Position numbers and translations under genes: made by a program. Shown one piece after another: positions 43,323 through 52,649 of a DNA stretch of 64,000 nt (position 1 is its first letter; every line of letters starts with the position of its first letter). This DNA is from Parasphingopyxis sp. CP4 (GTDB taxonomy: Bacteria > Pseudomonadota > Alphaproteobacteria > Sphingomonadales > Sphingomonadaceae). The stretch is from contig NZ_CP051130.1 in the NCBI RefSeq assembly GCF_013378055.1, positions 1,364,001 through 1,428,000 on the forward strand, given 5' to 3'. Below the pieces are notes generated by a model. That model worked only from the letters and a program-made list of their open reading frames with translations. It was not told where the DNA came from and did no database searches.

Positions 43323-44225
43323 ATGTCGACTTATCTGCCGACTTTGAAACAGCTGCAATATCTTGTGGCGCTGCGCGATCATGGCCATTTCGGCAAAGCT
43401 GCCGAAGCCTGTTTTGTTACCCAATCGACCCTGTCGGCCGGTCTTCGTGAGCTGGAATCCCTGATCGGTATCACTTTGGTCGAACGCACGCGTCGGGTGG
43501 TTCGCTTTACACCGCTCGGCCTCAGCATCGCTGACAAAGCCCAGCGCGTTCTGCGCGAAGCCGAAGAGCTTTCAGAGATGGCTCGGGCCGCCGGTAAGCC
43601 GTTGTCCGGTGAAATGCGAATGGGCGTCATCCCAACCATCGCTCCGTTCCTGCTGCCCCATATTCTGCCCAAGCTTCGAACGGACTGGCCGGATCTCAAA
43701 TTGTTCCTGCGCGAAGAGACCAGTCCAGCAGCATGCGATTCCCTGCAGCGTGGCCAGATTGACTGCATATTGCTCGCCCTCCCCTATAGCTGTGGCGAAG
43801 TCGATTATGCGGAGTTGTTCGATGATCGGCTGTTCGTGGCCTTTCCCGAAGGCGAACCCGCTGACCCGCCAAAGCAGATCTCGCCCGACACAATAGATGA
43901 AGGCAAATTGCTGCTGCTCGAAGACGGCCATTGCCTGAAGGATCATGCGCTCGCGGCATGCAACCGGCCGGAGCTGCGCGCAGAGGCCCGGATGATGGGA
44001 ACCTCATTGCACACGCTCGTCCAGATGGTCGAAAATGGCCTTGGCACCACGATGCTGCCGGAGATGGCAATCGATGCCGGTATCTTGCGCGATACTCATA
44101 TTGTCGCCCGGCCACTCGATGCCGATCACCCGTCTCGGACGATCGCCCTGGTGTGGCGCAAGAACAGTCCCCGCGAAAAAGATTTCCGCCTGCTGGCTGA
44201 CGCAATGCGTGAGGCGGCCGCGTAG
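43323..44225 (+). CDS. oxyR: Hydrogen peroxide-inducible activator OxyR (LysR family)
   Basis: A 300-residue LysR regulator. The helix-turn-helix is GHFGKAAEACFVTQSTLSAGLRELE. The sensing disulfide pair is recognisable in EDGHCLKDHALAAC, with the two Cys nine residues apart as C199 and C208 in E. coli OxyR. It senses peroxide and should control peroxide-scavenging genes. The 170-base divergent interval to cysE contains the likely promoter region; no full OxyR site could be assigned. Confidence 0.92.
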   Translation: MSTYLPTLKQLQYLVALRDHGHFGKAAEACFVTQSTLSAGLRELESLIGITLVERTRRVVRFTPLGLSIADKAQRVLREAEELSEMARAAGKPLSGEMRMGVIPTIAPFLLPHILPKLRTDWPDLKLFLREETSPAACDSLQRGQIDCILLALPYSCGEVDYAELFDDRLFVAFPEGEPADPPKQISPDTIDEGKLLLLEDGHCLKDHALAACNRPELRAEARMMGTSLHTLVQMVENGLGTTMLPEMAIDAGILRDTHIVARPLDADHPSRTIALVWRKNSPREKDFRLLADAMREAAA

Positions 44226-44273
44226 ATAAATCGAGCCTGCCCAAAAGGGCAGATCTCGCTCTTTCTTGCGCGC

Positions 44274-44723
44274 TCAGTCCGCGGTCCAGCGATCGCGGGC
44301 CGTCTTATCATCGCTTCGCGATTCGACCCATTGCGTGCGCCCATCGGCAAAGATTTCGCGCTTCCAGAAAGGCGCGTCGGTCTTGAGCCAGTCGATCACG
44401 AAATGCACCGCATCCAGCGCATCGCCGCGATGGCGCGCCGAAGCCCCGACAAATACAATGCGGCTGCCGACCGGCAAGCGGCCAACCCGGTGAATGATGG
44501 TGAGGCTGTTGAGCGCCCAGCGTTCGCTCGCCTGCTGAGCAATCGTTTCCAGCGCCGAGACCGTCATCGCCGGATAGTGCTCAAGCTCGAGCGCCGTGAT
44601 GCCGCCATCGCCGCGCACCAGGCCGACAAAAGTCGCAACTGCACCGGGCGCATTCTGTTCGAGCCGCGCAGATTCTTGCGAGAGATCGAAATCTTCCGGC
44701 CGGACCGAAACAAACGGCCTCAT
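44274..44723 (-). CDS. moaE: Molybdopterin synthase catalytic subunit MoaE
   Basis: Transfers sulfur from MoaD thiocarboxylate to precursor Z, making molybdopterin. The 149-residue protein has GAVATFVGLVRGD, LELEHYPAMT, IIHRVGRLPVG, SARHRGDALDAV and the active-site APFWKREIF with the catalytic Lys. Start overlaps the moaD stop (ATGA). Gene order pgsA-moaD-moaE on the minus strand suggests one transcript. Confidence 0.95.
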   Translation of the reverse strand: MRPFVSVRPEDFDLSQESARLEQNAPGAVATFVGLVRGDGGITALELEHYPAMTVSALETIAQQASERWALNSLTIIHRVGRLPVGSRIVFVGASARHRGDALDAVHFVIDWLKTDAPFWKREIFADGRTQWVESRSDDKTARDRWTAD

Positions 44724-44977
44724 CCGCCTGTCACTGGCGGGAACACCGCCACCTCACAATTGGCAGGCAGCGGTGCATCGGGCGTGGAAAACTCCTGGTT
44801 CACCGCCATATGAAGCCGATCACGATCAGCAAAGGCAGTCGCATAACCATCGCCTCGTTCGGCAAGCCAGTCGATCAGCCCAGCCACGGTATCGACATTT
44901 GCCGGCGGCTCAACGCTCTCTTCGCTGCATCCGATCGCTTCCCGCACCCAGGCAAAATAGAGCATGTCGATGGCCAT
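44720..44977 (-). CDS. moaD: Molybdopterin synthase sulfur-carrier subunit MoaD
   Basis: An 85-residue ubiquitin-like sulfur carrier ending in the GG tail (VAVFPPVTGG) that is thiocarboxylated. It contains ALREAIG-like FAWVREAIGCSEESVEPP near the start and the acidic beta-strand order of the family. ATG 44977 is five bases after the pgsA stop. It couples to moaE at its end. Confidence 0.92.
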   Translation of the reverse strand: MAIDMLYFAWVREAIGCSEESVEPPANVDTVAGLIDWLAERGDGYATAFADRDRLHMAVNQEFSTPDAPLPANCEVAVFPPVTGG

Positions 44978-44982
44978 GGTCG

Positions 44983-45546
44983 CTAGTCCATATGCTTGAG
45001 GCCGGCGCGCAAATAATCCCAGCCGGTGATCAACGTCAGCGCCGCGGCCGTCCAAAGCGACACCAGGCCGACCATGTTGACCCAATCGAAATCCGTCCAG
45101 CCGCCGCGGTTCACCGCACCAGCCAATATCAGCGCACCGAGCGCCACCATTTGGAACGCGGTTTTCCACTTGGCCAACTGACTGACCGGCACCGAGACAC
45201 TGAGCCCCGCCAGAAACTCGCGCAGGCCCGAAACAATGATCTCGCGCAACAGGATGACGATCGCAGCAATCACGTGCCAGCTATCGATATCGCGCGTGAA
45301 CACCAGCATCACGATGACCGCTGCCACCATGATCTTGTCGGCAATCGGATCGAGAAAGATGCCGAGCTTCGACACCGTACCGGCCGCACGGGCAAGATAG
45401 CCGTCGAGATAATCCGTCGCGCCGACGATGCAGTAGAGCACGAAGGCGCAGCTATAGCCGAGCCACCCAGAATCCCAGAGCAGCGCCACCAGCACGGGCA
45501 CCGCAAAGATGCGTGACAAAGTGAGAAGGTTCGGAAGCGTCAGCAT
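44983..45546 (-). CDS. pgsA: CDP-diacylglycerol--glycerol-3-phosphate 3-phosphatidyltransferase
   Basis: Inner-membrane enzyme of phosphatidylglycerol synthesis. The 187-residue protein has about five helices and the CDP-alcohol phosphotransferase motif D-x2-D-G-x2-A-R-x8-G-x3-D-x3-D in DYLDGYLARAAGTVSKLG and FLDPIADK. The N-terminal LPNLLTLSRIFAVP is also typical. Five bases separate its stop from moaD, so the three minus-strand genes are probably cotranscribed. Confidence 0.95.
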   Translation of the reverse strand: MLTLPNLLTLSRIFAVPVLVALLWDSGWLGYSCAFVLYCIVGATDYLDGYLARAAGTVSKLGIFLDPIADKIMVAAVIVMLVFTRDIDSWHVIAAIVILLREIIVSGLREFLAGLSVSVPVSQLAKWKTAFQMVALGALILAGAVNRGGWTDFDWVNMVGLVSLWTAAALTLITGWDYLRAGLKHMD

Positions 45547-45693
45547 GGTCCCGCCCTCCTAACCGCTTTTCGCCATCCGACAAAGCCTCGATCCGCATAG
45601 ACCGACACAGCACAGCCCTTGGCGTGCCCGAATGGCTTCGCTATGCGTGACAACCAATCTCAACGCACCCCTTCCCTTTTCTCGAAGGACTGC

Positions 45694-46995
45694 ATGCCAA
45701 CATCGCTCGAACTTTTAACAAAGCGCCGTTTTGCGCCGCTTTTCGTCACCCAGCTACTGGGCGCGTTCAACGATAATCTCTTCAAGTTCGCGATGGTCGT
45801 GCTGGTAATCTACGAAATTTACGACGATCCGGCAGTCGAGTTTCAATTCAGTTCGATCTCCACTGCCTTGTTTATCCTGCCATTTTTTCTGCTTTCGGCG
45901 ATTGCCGGTCAACTAGCCGACAATATGGACAAGGCGAAAATCATTCGCTTCGTCAAAACGCTGGAAATCGTGATCGCGCTGACCGGCGCTGCCGGGCTTA
46001 TTCTGCAGTCCATCCCGCTAATGCTGACAGCATTATTTGCCCTTGGCGCCCAATCGACATTTTTCGGGCCTATCAAATATGCGATCCTGCCGCAGCATCT
46101 CAAAAAAGAAGAAGTGCTCGCAGGGACCGGCCTGGTCGAAGCAGGAACCTATGTCGCAATCCTGGGAGGAACGATCCTCGGCGGTGTGATTGTCGACTGG
46201 CTGGGCGCCTTCTGGGCGGCCATCTGGGTGCTTACTGTTGCGATCATTGGCCGCATCAGCGCGCATTTCGTGCCGGATGCCCCGCCGCAGAAGGAAGTCG
46301 AGCCGATCGACTATAATATCTTCCGCTCCTCCTACCGGCTGGTGAACGGGACGATGCATATTCGTCGGCTGTTCCTGGCGATCATCGCAATCAGTTTCTT
46401 CTGGACGATCGGATCGGTGCTGATCATCCAATTCCCGCCGCTCGTCAAAAATGTGCTGACCGCCGACCCGAAGGTTGCCAGCCTTTTCCTCGGCGTTTTC
46501 TCGATCGGCATCGCCATCGGCTCGATCCTCTCCAACCGGATCCTGAAAGGCGAAGTCTCCGCCCGGATCGCGCCCCTGAGCGTGATCGTCATGGGCGCCT
46601 TTGTGCTGGTGCTCTATTTCATCTCGATCAGCTGGGAAGGGCTCGAAAATGGTGAGCTCTACGATCTGGTCGGCTTCATCCTGCATGACGGCAGCTGGCT
46701 GCTGCTTGGCGTGTTGCTGGGCGTTGCAATTGCCGGCGGCATGTTCGTCGTGCCGCTCTACGCCTTCCTCACCACAACCGTTGACCTGAGCCAGACCGCG
46801 CGGACGATTGCGGCGAACAATGTCGTGAATTCAGGCTGCATGGTGCTCGGCGCGCTCGCCGCATTCGGTCTCAGCTTGCTCGGCGTGTCGACTACTGAGC
46901 AGCTATTCCTCGTGGCAGCGATGTGTTTGGTATCCTCCTGGACAGCCTGGCTGCTGCACAAGGCCTGCGATGAGGTTAAGCCTGCGCTCGGCTAG
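45694..46995 (+). CDS. MFS transporter, LplT-like
   Basis: A 433-residue major facilitator with about twelve helices. The first helix region RRFAPLFVTQLLGAFNDNLFKFAMVVLV and the QSTFFGPIKYAILPQHL segment are hallmarks of the LplT lysophospholipid flippase group (normally next to an Aas acyltransferase, which is absent here). ATG 45694 follows AAGGA at six bases; upstream in-frame starts have no such site. It is divergent from pgsA, a phospholipid gene. Its stop overlaps that of the small minus-strand gene in CTAG. Confidence 0.88.
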   Translation: MPTSLELLTKRRFAPLFVTQLLGAFNDNLFKFAMVVLVIYEIYDDPAVEFQFSSISTALFILPFFLLSAIAGQLADNMDKAKIIRFVKTLEIVIALTGAAGLILQSIPLMLTALFALGAQSTFFGPIKYAILPQHLKKEEVLAGTGLVEAGTYVAILGGTILGGVIVDWLGAFWAAIWVLTVAIIGRISAHFVPDAPPQKEVEPIDYNIFRSSYRLVNGTMHIRRLFLAIIAISFFWTIGSVLIIQFPPLVKNVLTADPKVASLFLGVFSIGIAIGSILSNRILKGEVSARIAPLSVIVMGAFVLVLYFISISWEGLENGELYDLVGFILHDGSWLLLGVLLGVAIAGGMFVVPLYAFLTTTVDLSQTARTIAANNVVNSGCMVLGALAAFGLSLLGVSTTEQLFLVAAMCLVSSWTAWLLHKACDEVKPALG

Positions 46996-47210
46996 CCCAG
47001 GAACGTAAAGAAGAAGACAAAGCCCCCGGCCCATGTCGTGGCGAATAGCCGGACATTCTCGCTAAATATCGGACGACGCAATCGCGGCACGCGCCGCAGC
47101 GTCGCCGCAAACTCAGCCTCACTGGGCCGACGGATCATATCCGCAGTCAGCGACGCGTAGAGCGTTTCTGGGAGCGTTTCAGGAAGCGATTCGGTTGGGG
47201 CAGTTGCCAT
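46992..47210 (-). CDS. Small C-tail-anchored membrane protein
   Basis: A 72-residue protein with a polar N-terminal part containing DMIRRPSEAEFAATLRRVPRLRRP and a C-terminal helix (LFATTWAGGFVFFFTFLG). A GGGGA ribosome-binding site precedes the ATG. Charge pattern (basic residues before the helix) fits a C-terminal membrane anchor. Family unknown. Confidence 0.6.
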   Translation of the reverse strand: MATAPTESLPETLPETLYASLTADMIRRPSEAEFAATLRRVPRLRRPIFSENVRLFATTWAGGFVFFFTFLG

Positions 47211-47327
47211 TCCCCGGCGTTAACACTTTCTTTACGATCTCGTTTACCGCAAATTAGGGTTAACCCGGACAGGCCAATTTCCTGTCCATTATCGGGACAA
47301 CAGCAGCACTGTTTTCACTCGATTTTT

Positions 47328-48188
47328 CTAGCTGTCAGCCTCTTGGCGCGCAGCAATTGCCTCGGCCATTGCGACCAGCCCTTCGGCTTCAGCAAGATGT
47401 AGGCGCTCAACCATGGTGCCATCGAGATCGATGACCCCCTTCCCCTCATTTTCGGGTTCGGCAAAGGCCGCGATTATGGCCTGCGCATCTTCCAGCGCGC
47501 TGCGCGAGGGGGCAAATATCCGGTTGGCCGCCTCAAGCTGATCGGGATGGATTACAGTCTTTCCGTCAAACCCGAATTCACGACCCTGTTCGCATTCGGA
47601 CGCAAGGCCCGCCTCATCGCTGATCGAATTGTACACACCATCGATCACAATCTTGCCATGCACCCGCGCAGCCATAACGGTCAGCGACAATGCCGTTTCG
47701 AATGCCGAGCGCTGCGGACGCAGCTTGGCCTGCATCTCCTTGGCAAGATCATTGGTGCCCATCACCAGCGCAGAGAGCTTCTTGCTCGCCGCGATCTCCG
47801 CAATATTGAAGATCGCGAGCGGCGTTTCGACCATGGCCCAGATCGGGATTTTGGTCGCAACCCCAAAATCAATATCACCCGGTTCGGATATTTTCGGCAG
47901 TAAGACGCCATCGGGCTTCACGGTTTTGACCATGGCAATATCGTCCGCACCCCATTCGGTGTCGGCTCCGTTGACGCGAATGACGGTCTCGCGCGCGCCA
48001 TAACCTCCGGCCTTCACCGCCGCCGCCACCTGCTCTCGGGCATTGGGTTTTTCTATAGGCGCCACCGCATCTTCGAGATCGAAGATCAGGACATCGGCAG
48101 CAAGCGTCCTGGACTTTTCCAGGGCACGCGCATTGGCACCTGGCATATAGAGGCAAGAACGGCGAGGTCGGAAAGAGAGTTTGGTCAT
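47328..48188 (-). CDS. CitE-like HpcH/HpaI aldolase/lyase
   Basis: A 286-residue CoA-ester lyase of the CitE/malyl-CoA lyase family: SCLYMPGANARALEKSRTLAADVLIFDLEDAV at the start, VIRVNGADTEWG, WAMVETPLAIFNIAEIAA with the catalytic Glu, GTNDLAKEM and DGKTVIHPDQL at the end. Candidate substrates are malyl-CoA or citramalyl-CoA. ATG 48188 follows AAGGGCGGCT. It is divergent from a crotonase gene, which suggests acyl-CoA metabolism; the exact reaction cannot be assigned. Confidence 0.88.
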   Translation of the reverse strand: MTKLSFRPRRSCLYMPGANARALEKSRTLAADVLIFDLEDAVAPIEKPNAREQVAAAVKAGGYGARETVIRVNGADTEWGADDIAMVKTVKPDGVLLPKISEPGDIDFGVATKIPIWAMVETPLAIFNIAEIAASKKLSALVMGTNDLAKEMQAKLRPQRSAFETALSLTVMAARVHGKIVIDGVYNSISDEAGLASECEQGREFGFDGKTVIHPDQLEAANRIFAPSRSALEDAQAIIAAFAEPENEGKGVIDLDGTMVERLHLAEAEGLVAMAEAIAARQEADS

Positions 48189-48286
48189 AGCCGCCCTTAT
48201 TCCGCATGCTGCATCACAAACCAAGGTTGACGTGAACGTAAGGTATCGCGAGAGTGCGCCAAAACAGAATCATGGGAGAAGCGATC

Positions 48287-49048
48287 ATGTCCGAAGCCGT
48301 CACCACCAATGCCGAAAATGGCGTTCTCACAATCACGATCAATCGGCCCGAAGCCAAAAATGCGGTGAACCGGGAGGTTGCCGAAGGTATCGCCGCAGCC
48401 ATCGAGACGCTGGAAAGCGACGACAGCCTGATCATCGGCATCATCACCGGTGCCGGCGGTACTTTCTGTTCGGGCATGGATCTGAAAGCCTTTCTGCAGG
48501 GCGAGCTTCCGGTTGTGGCCGGCAAGGGCTTTGCTGGCTTTGTCGAAGATCCGCCTGCCAAACCGCTGATCGCCGCGGTAGACGGCTATGCACTCGCCGG
48601 TGGTATGGAACTCGCCATCGCCTGTGATCTCGTCGTGGCCAACAAGGACGCACAGTTCGGCATTCCCGAAGCCAAGCGCGGCCTGGCAGCAGGCGCCGGC
48701 GCACTGCTCCGCCTCCCCCGCCTGATGCCGCAACGCTATGCGATGGAACTCGCGCTGACCGGCGATTTCATTTCGGCCCAGCGCGCCGCGGAGATGGGCC
48801 TCGTCAATCGCGTGGTCGACGGCCCGGCGCTCGATGGTGCCAAGGAACTCGCCGCGACAATCGCCGAAAATGGCCCGCTCGCGGTAAAGGCCAGCAAGGA
48901 AGTCATCGTGAAGACTGAAGATTGGTCGCACGATGAAATGTGGGCCAAGCAGCAGGAAATCATCGGCGGCATTTTCCAATCCGAAGATGCCCGCGAAGGC
49001 GCGATGGCCTTTGCCCAGAAACGCAAACCCGAATGGAAGGGCCGGTAG
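48287..49048 (+). CDS. Enoyl-CoA hydratase/isomerase (crotonase) family protein
   Basis: A 253-residue crotonase. NRPEAKNAVNREVAEGI, GTFCSGMDLKAFLQGE (oxyanion hole) and ALAGGMELAIACDLVVA with PEAKRGLAAGAGALLRLPRLM are the familiar family segments. The fold residues for hydration are present near GIPEAKRG, though the second Glu position is not clear. ATG 48287 follows GGGAGAAGCGATC; a GTG start at 48254 is less convincing. It is followed by a nitronate monooxygenase gene 45 bases on, so they form a unit. Confidence 0.9.
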   Translation: MSEAVTTNAENGVLTITINRPEAKNAVNREVAEGIAAAIETLESDDSLIIGIITGAGGTFCSGMDLKAFLQGELPVVAGKGFAGFVEDPPAKPLIAAVDGYALAGGMELAIACDLVVANKDAQFGIPEAKRGLAAGAGALLRLPRLMPQRYAMELALTGDFISAQRAAEMGLVNRVVDGPALDGAKELAATIAENGPLAVKASKEVIVKTEDWSHDEMWAKQQEIIGGIFQSEDAREGAMAFAQKRKPEWKGR

Positions 49049-49093
49049 AAACCAGGCCATTCAAACAGAACGACCGCCCGAGGAGAGACAAGA

Positions 49094-50071
49094 ATGAAAA
49101 CCCGTATCACCGAACTGTTCGGCATCGAACATCCGATCATCCAGGGCGGCATGCATTATGTCGGCTTTGCTGAGCTCGCCGCTGCGGTGTCCGAAGCGGG
49201 CGGCCTCGGTATTATCACTGGCCTGACGCAGAAAACGCCTGAAGATCTCGATAAGGAGATCAAGAAGGCGAAGGAAATGACGGACAAGCCGATCGGCGTG
49301 AACCTGACTTTCCTCCCGGCATTCACCACCCCGCCCTACCCCGAGTATATCGACGCAATCATCGAGAATGATATCAAAGCCGTCGAAACCGCTGGTCGCA
49401 ATCCGCAGGAACATCTGCCGCGGATGCAGGAAGCGGGCATCAAGATCATCCACAAATGCACCAGCGTGCGCCACAGCCTGAAGGCCCAGTCGATTGGCTG
49501 CGATGCCGTGTCGGTTGATGGCTTTGAGTGCGGCGGCCATCCGGGTGAAGACGATATCCCAAACATGATCCTGCTGCCGCGCGCCGCCGATGAACTGGAA
49601 ATCCCGTTCGTCGCATCCGGCGGTCAAGCCGATGCGCGCAGCCTGGTCGCGAGCCTCGCCATGGGCGCCGAAGGCATCAATATGGGCACGCGCTTTATCG
49701 CAACCAAAGAAGCGCCGGTGCATGACAATGTCAAACAGGCGATCGTCGATGCGAGCGAGCTGGACACCGCGCTTGTGATGCGCCCGCTCCGCAATACCGA
49801 GCGCGTGCTGAAGAATGATGCGGTCGAAGAAATTCTGAAGATCGAACGCGAAAAAGGCGCTGACCTCCAGATCACCGACATTCTCGATCAGGTTGCCGGT
49901 GTTTATCCGGAGATCATGATGGAAGGCACCATGGATCGCGGCGCATGGAGCTGCGGCATGGTTGCAGGGCTCATCAATGATGTCCCGACCTGCAAGGAAC
50001 TGATCGACGGCATCATGGAAGAGGCCGAAACGATCATCAATCAGCGGCTCGAAGGTTTTCTCGCGGCTTAG
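49094..50071 (+). CDS. Nitronate monooxygenase / 2-nitropropane dioxygenase-like flavoprotein
   Basis: A 325-residue FMN-dependent protein of the NMO family: HPIIQGGMHYVGFAELAAAVSEAGGLGIITG at the start, FECGGHPG at the substrate or FMN region, and VASGGQADARSLVASLAMGAEGINMGTRFIATKEA, which binds FMN phosphate. The family includes true nitronate oxidases and enoyl-reductase-like relatives; context with a crotonase points to an acyl-CoA role. AGGAGAGACAAGA precedes the ATG. Stop overlaps the stop of the next minus-strand gene by four bases. Confidence 0.9.
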   Translation: MKTRITELFGIEHPIIQGGMHYVGFAELAAAVSEAGGLGIITGLTQKTPEDLDKEIKKAKEMTDKPIGVNLTFLPAFTTPPYPEYIDAIIENDIKAVETAGRNPQEHLPRMQEAGIKIIHKCTSVRHSLKAQSIGCDAVSVDGFECGGHPGEDDIPNMILLPRAADELEIPFVASGGQADARSLVASLAMGAEGINMGTRFIATKEAPVHDNVKQAIVDASELDTALVMRPLRNTERVLKNDAVEEILKIEREKGADLQITDILDQVAGVYPEIMMEGTMDRGAWSCGMVAGLINDVPTCKELIDGIMEEAETIINQRLEGFLAA

Positions 50072-50841
50072 CTTCCGCTTGCCGGCATGGGTACGGCCAG
50101 GAATTGCATGTCCTGGCCAACCACATCGATCCGTACGACGCGGCGATTGTCGCCACGCGTGACATAGACGTCATTGTCTGGCGATCCGCCGCGAATTTCA
50201 TAGCGGATCGTGTCAAAATCTCCCGCAGGAGTGCTGATCTCGCCACCGGGATAGGCCGTAACCGTCACATCGGCGAAGGCGTTGCCGAGCGGGCCATACC
50301 AGTGAAAGCTCTCCGCAGTCCCTTCCGCTTCGCCCATCACCAGCGGCATAAGAAAGGCCACCGGGCGCGGCAGCGTGCCATCAGGTACGTTGAAATCTAC
50401 TGGCTGCGTCTCCGTTTCCTCAACGGCATCGATAAAGCGACTGCCAGTTGCACGCCCATCGGTGAATTCGAGATTGAGAACCATATAGGACATGCCCCGA
50501 TGAAATTGGAGATGGACCCTATCGAACTCCAGGCTCGGGGTGAGGTTGAAGGCAAGCGTCTCATAGACTTCTGCGCTCGGCATCATCGAGCGATCGTAGA
50601 GGATCACACCGTCCTCAGTCTTTATCCAGCCAAGCCGCATGAACCCGTCCCGCTCACCGCCATTGAACAGGCCAAGGAAAAACTCACCGCGGTCGGCCAG
50701 CGCCGATGCGGTTCGCGCGCCGACGCTGCCGTCAACCGGAACCTGCGCCTGAACCGCGCTCATCGGTTGAGCCAGAAGCGCTGCGCCGGCCAATGCGAAG
50801 CCTGCCACTGCGCGTGAAAACGGTTGGAATAGTCTGTGCAT
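50068..50841 (-). CDS. Secreted hypothetical protein
   Basis: A 257-residue protein with a signal peptide (FALAGAALLAQPMSAVQAQ) and a beta-rich periplasmic body ending AGDFDTIRYEIRGGSPDNDVYVTRGDNRRVVRIDV. This strand pattern resembles DUF3108-type periplasmic proteins, but I cannot confirm the family. GGGG upstream of ATG 50841 supports the start. Tail-to-tail with the nitronate monooxygenase gene. Confidence 0.82.
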   Translation of the reverse strand: MHRLFQPFSRAVAGFALAGAALLAQPMSAVQAQVPVDGSVGARTASALADRGEFFLGLFNGGERDGFMRLGWIKTEDGVILYDRSMMPSAEVYETLAFNLTPSLEFDRVHLQFHRGMSYMVLNLEFTDGRATGSRFIDAVEETETQPVDFNVPDGTLPRPVAFLMPLVMGEAEGTAESFHWYGPLGNAFADVTVTAYPGGEISTPAGDFDTIRYEIRGGSPDNDVYVTRGDNRRVVRIDVVGQDMQFLAVPMPASGS

Positions 50842-51030
50842 GCGATGCCCCTTTTTCTTGCGAAAACCGTATTCAGGGCATCTTCCAGCACAAAGCGCGA
50901 TTCGACGAACGGCCGCTGGTGTTCGAGCGATAATCACAGCGCCGGCGGCCGAGCGGGGTTTAGACTGGCCTTTTCAGCCGTTCAGGCAGTCCGATCAGTC
51001 AAGCCGGTTCATGCAATCGAGCAAACGTGC

Positions 51031-51813
51031 CTAGGCGGTTGAAATCATGCCGCCGTCCAGCACAATGGTCTGGCCGGTCATCCAAGACGAGGCCTCGGAG
51101 CAAAGGAAAATTGCAGTTCCGGCAATATCCTCTGGCTTGCCCATTCTTCCGCGGGGAATCTGGGACAGTGCAAACTTCGTCATTTCGTCATTCTCGACGA
51201 TCTGTTTGGTCATGTCGCTTGGGAAAAAGCCGGGTGCGATTGCGTTCACATTGATACGGCTCGATGCCAGATCTGTCGCCAGATGCTCGGTCAGATGGAT
51301 CACGCCAGATTTGCTCGCGGAATAGGCATAGGTGGGCATTCCAGAATTTCTGATCCCGTTGATCGACGCGATGTTGATCACCCGGGCAGGCTCGTCGGCA
51401 TTTCCACCCGCCTTCAGCAGCGGAAGGAACTTCTGGGTGGCGAAGAATATGGACTTGATATTGATGTCCATGACCTTGTCCCAGCCCTTTTCGGGGAAAT
51501 CCTCCAGCGGCGCGCTCCAATTGGCGCCGGCATTGTTGATCAGAATGTCGATCCTGTCCTCATGCTTGCCGATTTCCTCAACAAGAGCTTCAATCCCCTC
51601 GACTTTCGACATGTCGCTCTGAATGGCGATACATTCTCCCAGTTCGGACAGCTCTTTGGCCTTCGCCTCAAGCCGTTCGGCCTTGCGCGCAGTGATGTAG
51701 ACCTTGGCGCCATTCTCCAGCAGCCCACGCGCCATCATCGCACCAATACCGCTCGAACCGCCGGAAACGACAGCGACCTTGCCGCTGACATCGAAAAGGG
51801 ATCTCATGTTCAT
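51031..51813 (-). CDS. SDR-family oxidoreductase
   Basis: A 260-residue classical SDR: VSGGSSGIGAMMARGL (cofactor loop), NNAGANWS, catalytic Ser in NIASINGIRNSG and Tyr-Lys in YAYSASKSG, with PGFFPSDMTKQ as substrate loop. Resembles gluconate or 3-oxoacyl reductases; substrate unknown. ATG 51813 has GGAG six bases upstream; 51825 and 51807 are other in-frame ATGs. Confidence 0.88.
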   Translation of the reverse strand: MNMRSLFDVSGKVAVVSGGSSGIGAMMARGLLENGAKVYITARKAERLEAKAKELSELGECIAIQSDMSKVEGIEALVEEIGKHEDRIDILINNAGANWSAPLEDFPEKGWDKVMDINIKSIFFATQKFLPLLKAGGNADEPARVINIASINGIRNSGMPTYAYSASKSGVIHLTEHLATDLASSRINVNAIAPGFFPSDMTKQIVENDEMTKFALSQIPRGRMGKPEDIAGTAIFLCSEASSWMTGQTIVLDGGMISTA

Positions 51814-51995
51814 CGCGCACTCCATGTGGTTCAGTTGACCATCCTCTTAAGGGCGCCCGTGTGCCGGTCAACAAAGTGGTGCTTCAACGCACCGAGAACA
51901 TGGGCGCCGAGAATGATGTGAGAAACCGACCGTCGCGTTTCGTTGGAGCCAATCCAATCGCACGGTTATTCAACTCAGATTGTAGATATGGAAAA

Positions 51996-52071
51996 TGGTG
52001 GAGCCGAGGGGGATCGAACCCCTGACCTCTACACTGCCAGTGTAGCGCTCTCCCAGCTGAGCTACGGCCCC
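51996..52071 (-). tRNA. tRNA-Ala (GGC)
   Basis: A 76-base gene on the minus strand, including encoded CCA. Acceptor stem GGGGCCG pairs with CGGCTCC, including the G3-U70 pair that marks alanine tRNAs. The anticodon arm is CTACA-CTGGCAG-TGTAG, anticodon GGC. D- and T-loops are standard (AGCTCAGCTGGGAGAGC, GGTTCGATCC). Confidence 0.97.
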
Positions 52072-52132
52072 ATCATATTGGGAGCGGCGCATGTAACGCC
52101 GCCGCCCGAAATTGGCAAGTCAGCCAAACGCC

Positions 52133-52492
52133 CTAGCTATCGTCTTCCTTATCGTCGTCGCTGGCGCTGGTATCGACCTGAATATCGTCGTCGCCACCCA
52201 GATCGACTTCGTCGTCCGGGTTGATCTCGGCATCTTCATCGACATCGGCAACGAGATCCTCATTGTCATTGTCATCGCCGCCGGAAAGATCGGCATCGTC
52301 CTTCTTGTCTTTGTCGTCTTTCTTGGCGTCGTCAAAGATCACCGGCTGCTTTGATTTGAGAACCGGCTCAGGTTCCCAGATCGCTCCGCACTCGCTGTTG
52401 ATACAGGTTACCGGATCGTCATTGCCGAGGTCATAAAAACGCAGGCCGCATTTCGGGCAGGTGCGTTTCGATCCCCATTCTGGCTTCACCAT
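52133..52492 (-). CDS. FYDLN-acid (TIGR02300) family protein
   Basis: A 119-residue protein with an N-terminal zinc-ribbon-like part (residues about 1-45: GSKRTCPKCGLRFYDLGNDDPVTCINSECGAIWEPEP, quoted in parts, with Cys12, Cys15, Cys30 and Cys35) followed by a long acidic tail in which more than half of residues are Asp or Glu. The FYDL wording names the family, which is alphaproteobacterial and uncharacterised. It may bind a basic protein or nucleic-acid-binding partner; no evidence decides. Confidence 0.9.
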   Translation of the reverse strand: MVKPEWGSKRTCPKCGLRFYDLGNDDPVTCINSECGAIWEPEPVLKSKQPVIFDDAKKDDKDKKDDADLSGGDDNDNEDLVADVDEDAEINPDDEVDLGGDDDIQVDTSASDDDKEDDS

Positions 52493-52649
52493 TATCTTGT
52501 GTCTTTCATCGGATAGAAAAATTGTCTGCTGGCGAAATGCCGCACTTCGCCGGGCGCTTGCCACATGGGATTGCCACTGTCAAAAGCCAAGGCCTTCAAA
52601 TGCGATTTCGAAGCTGATGCTGCAGCACAGCCTCCTAAAAAGGACGACC

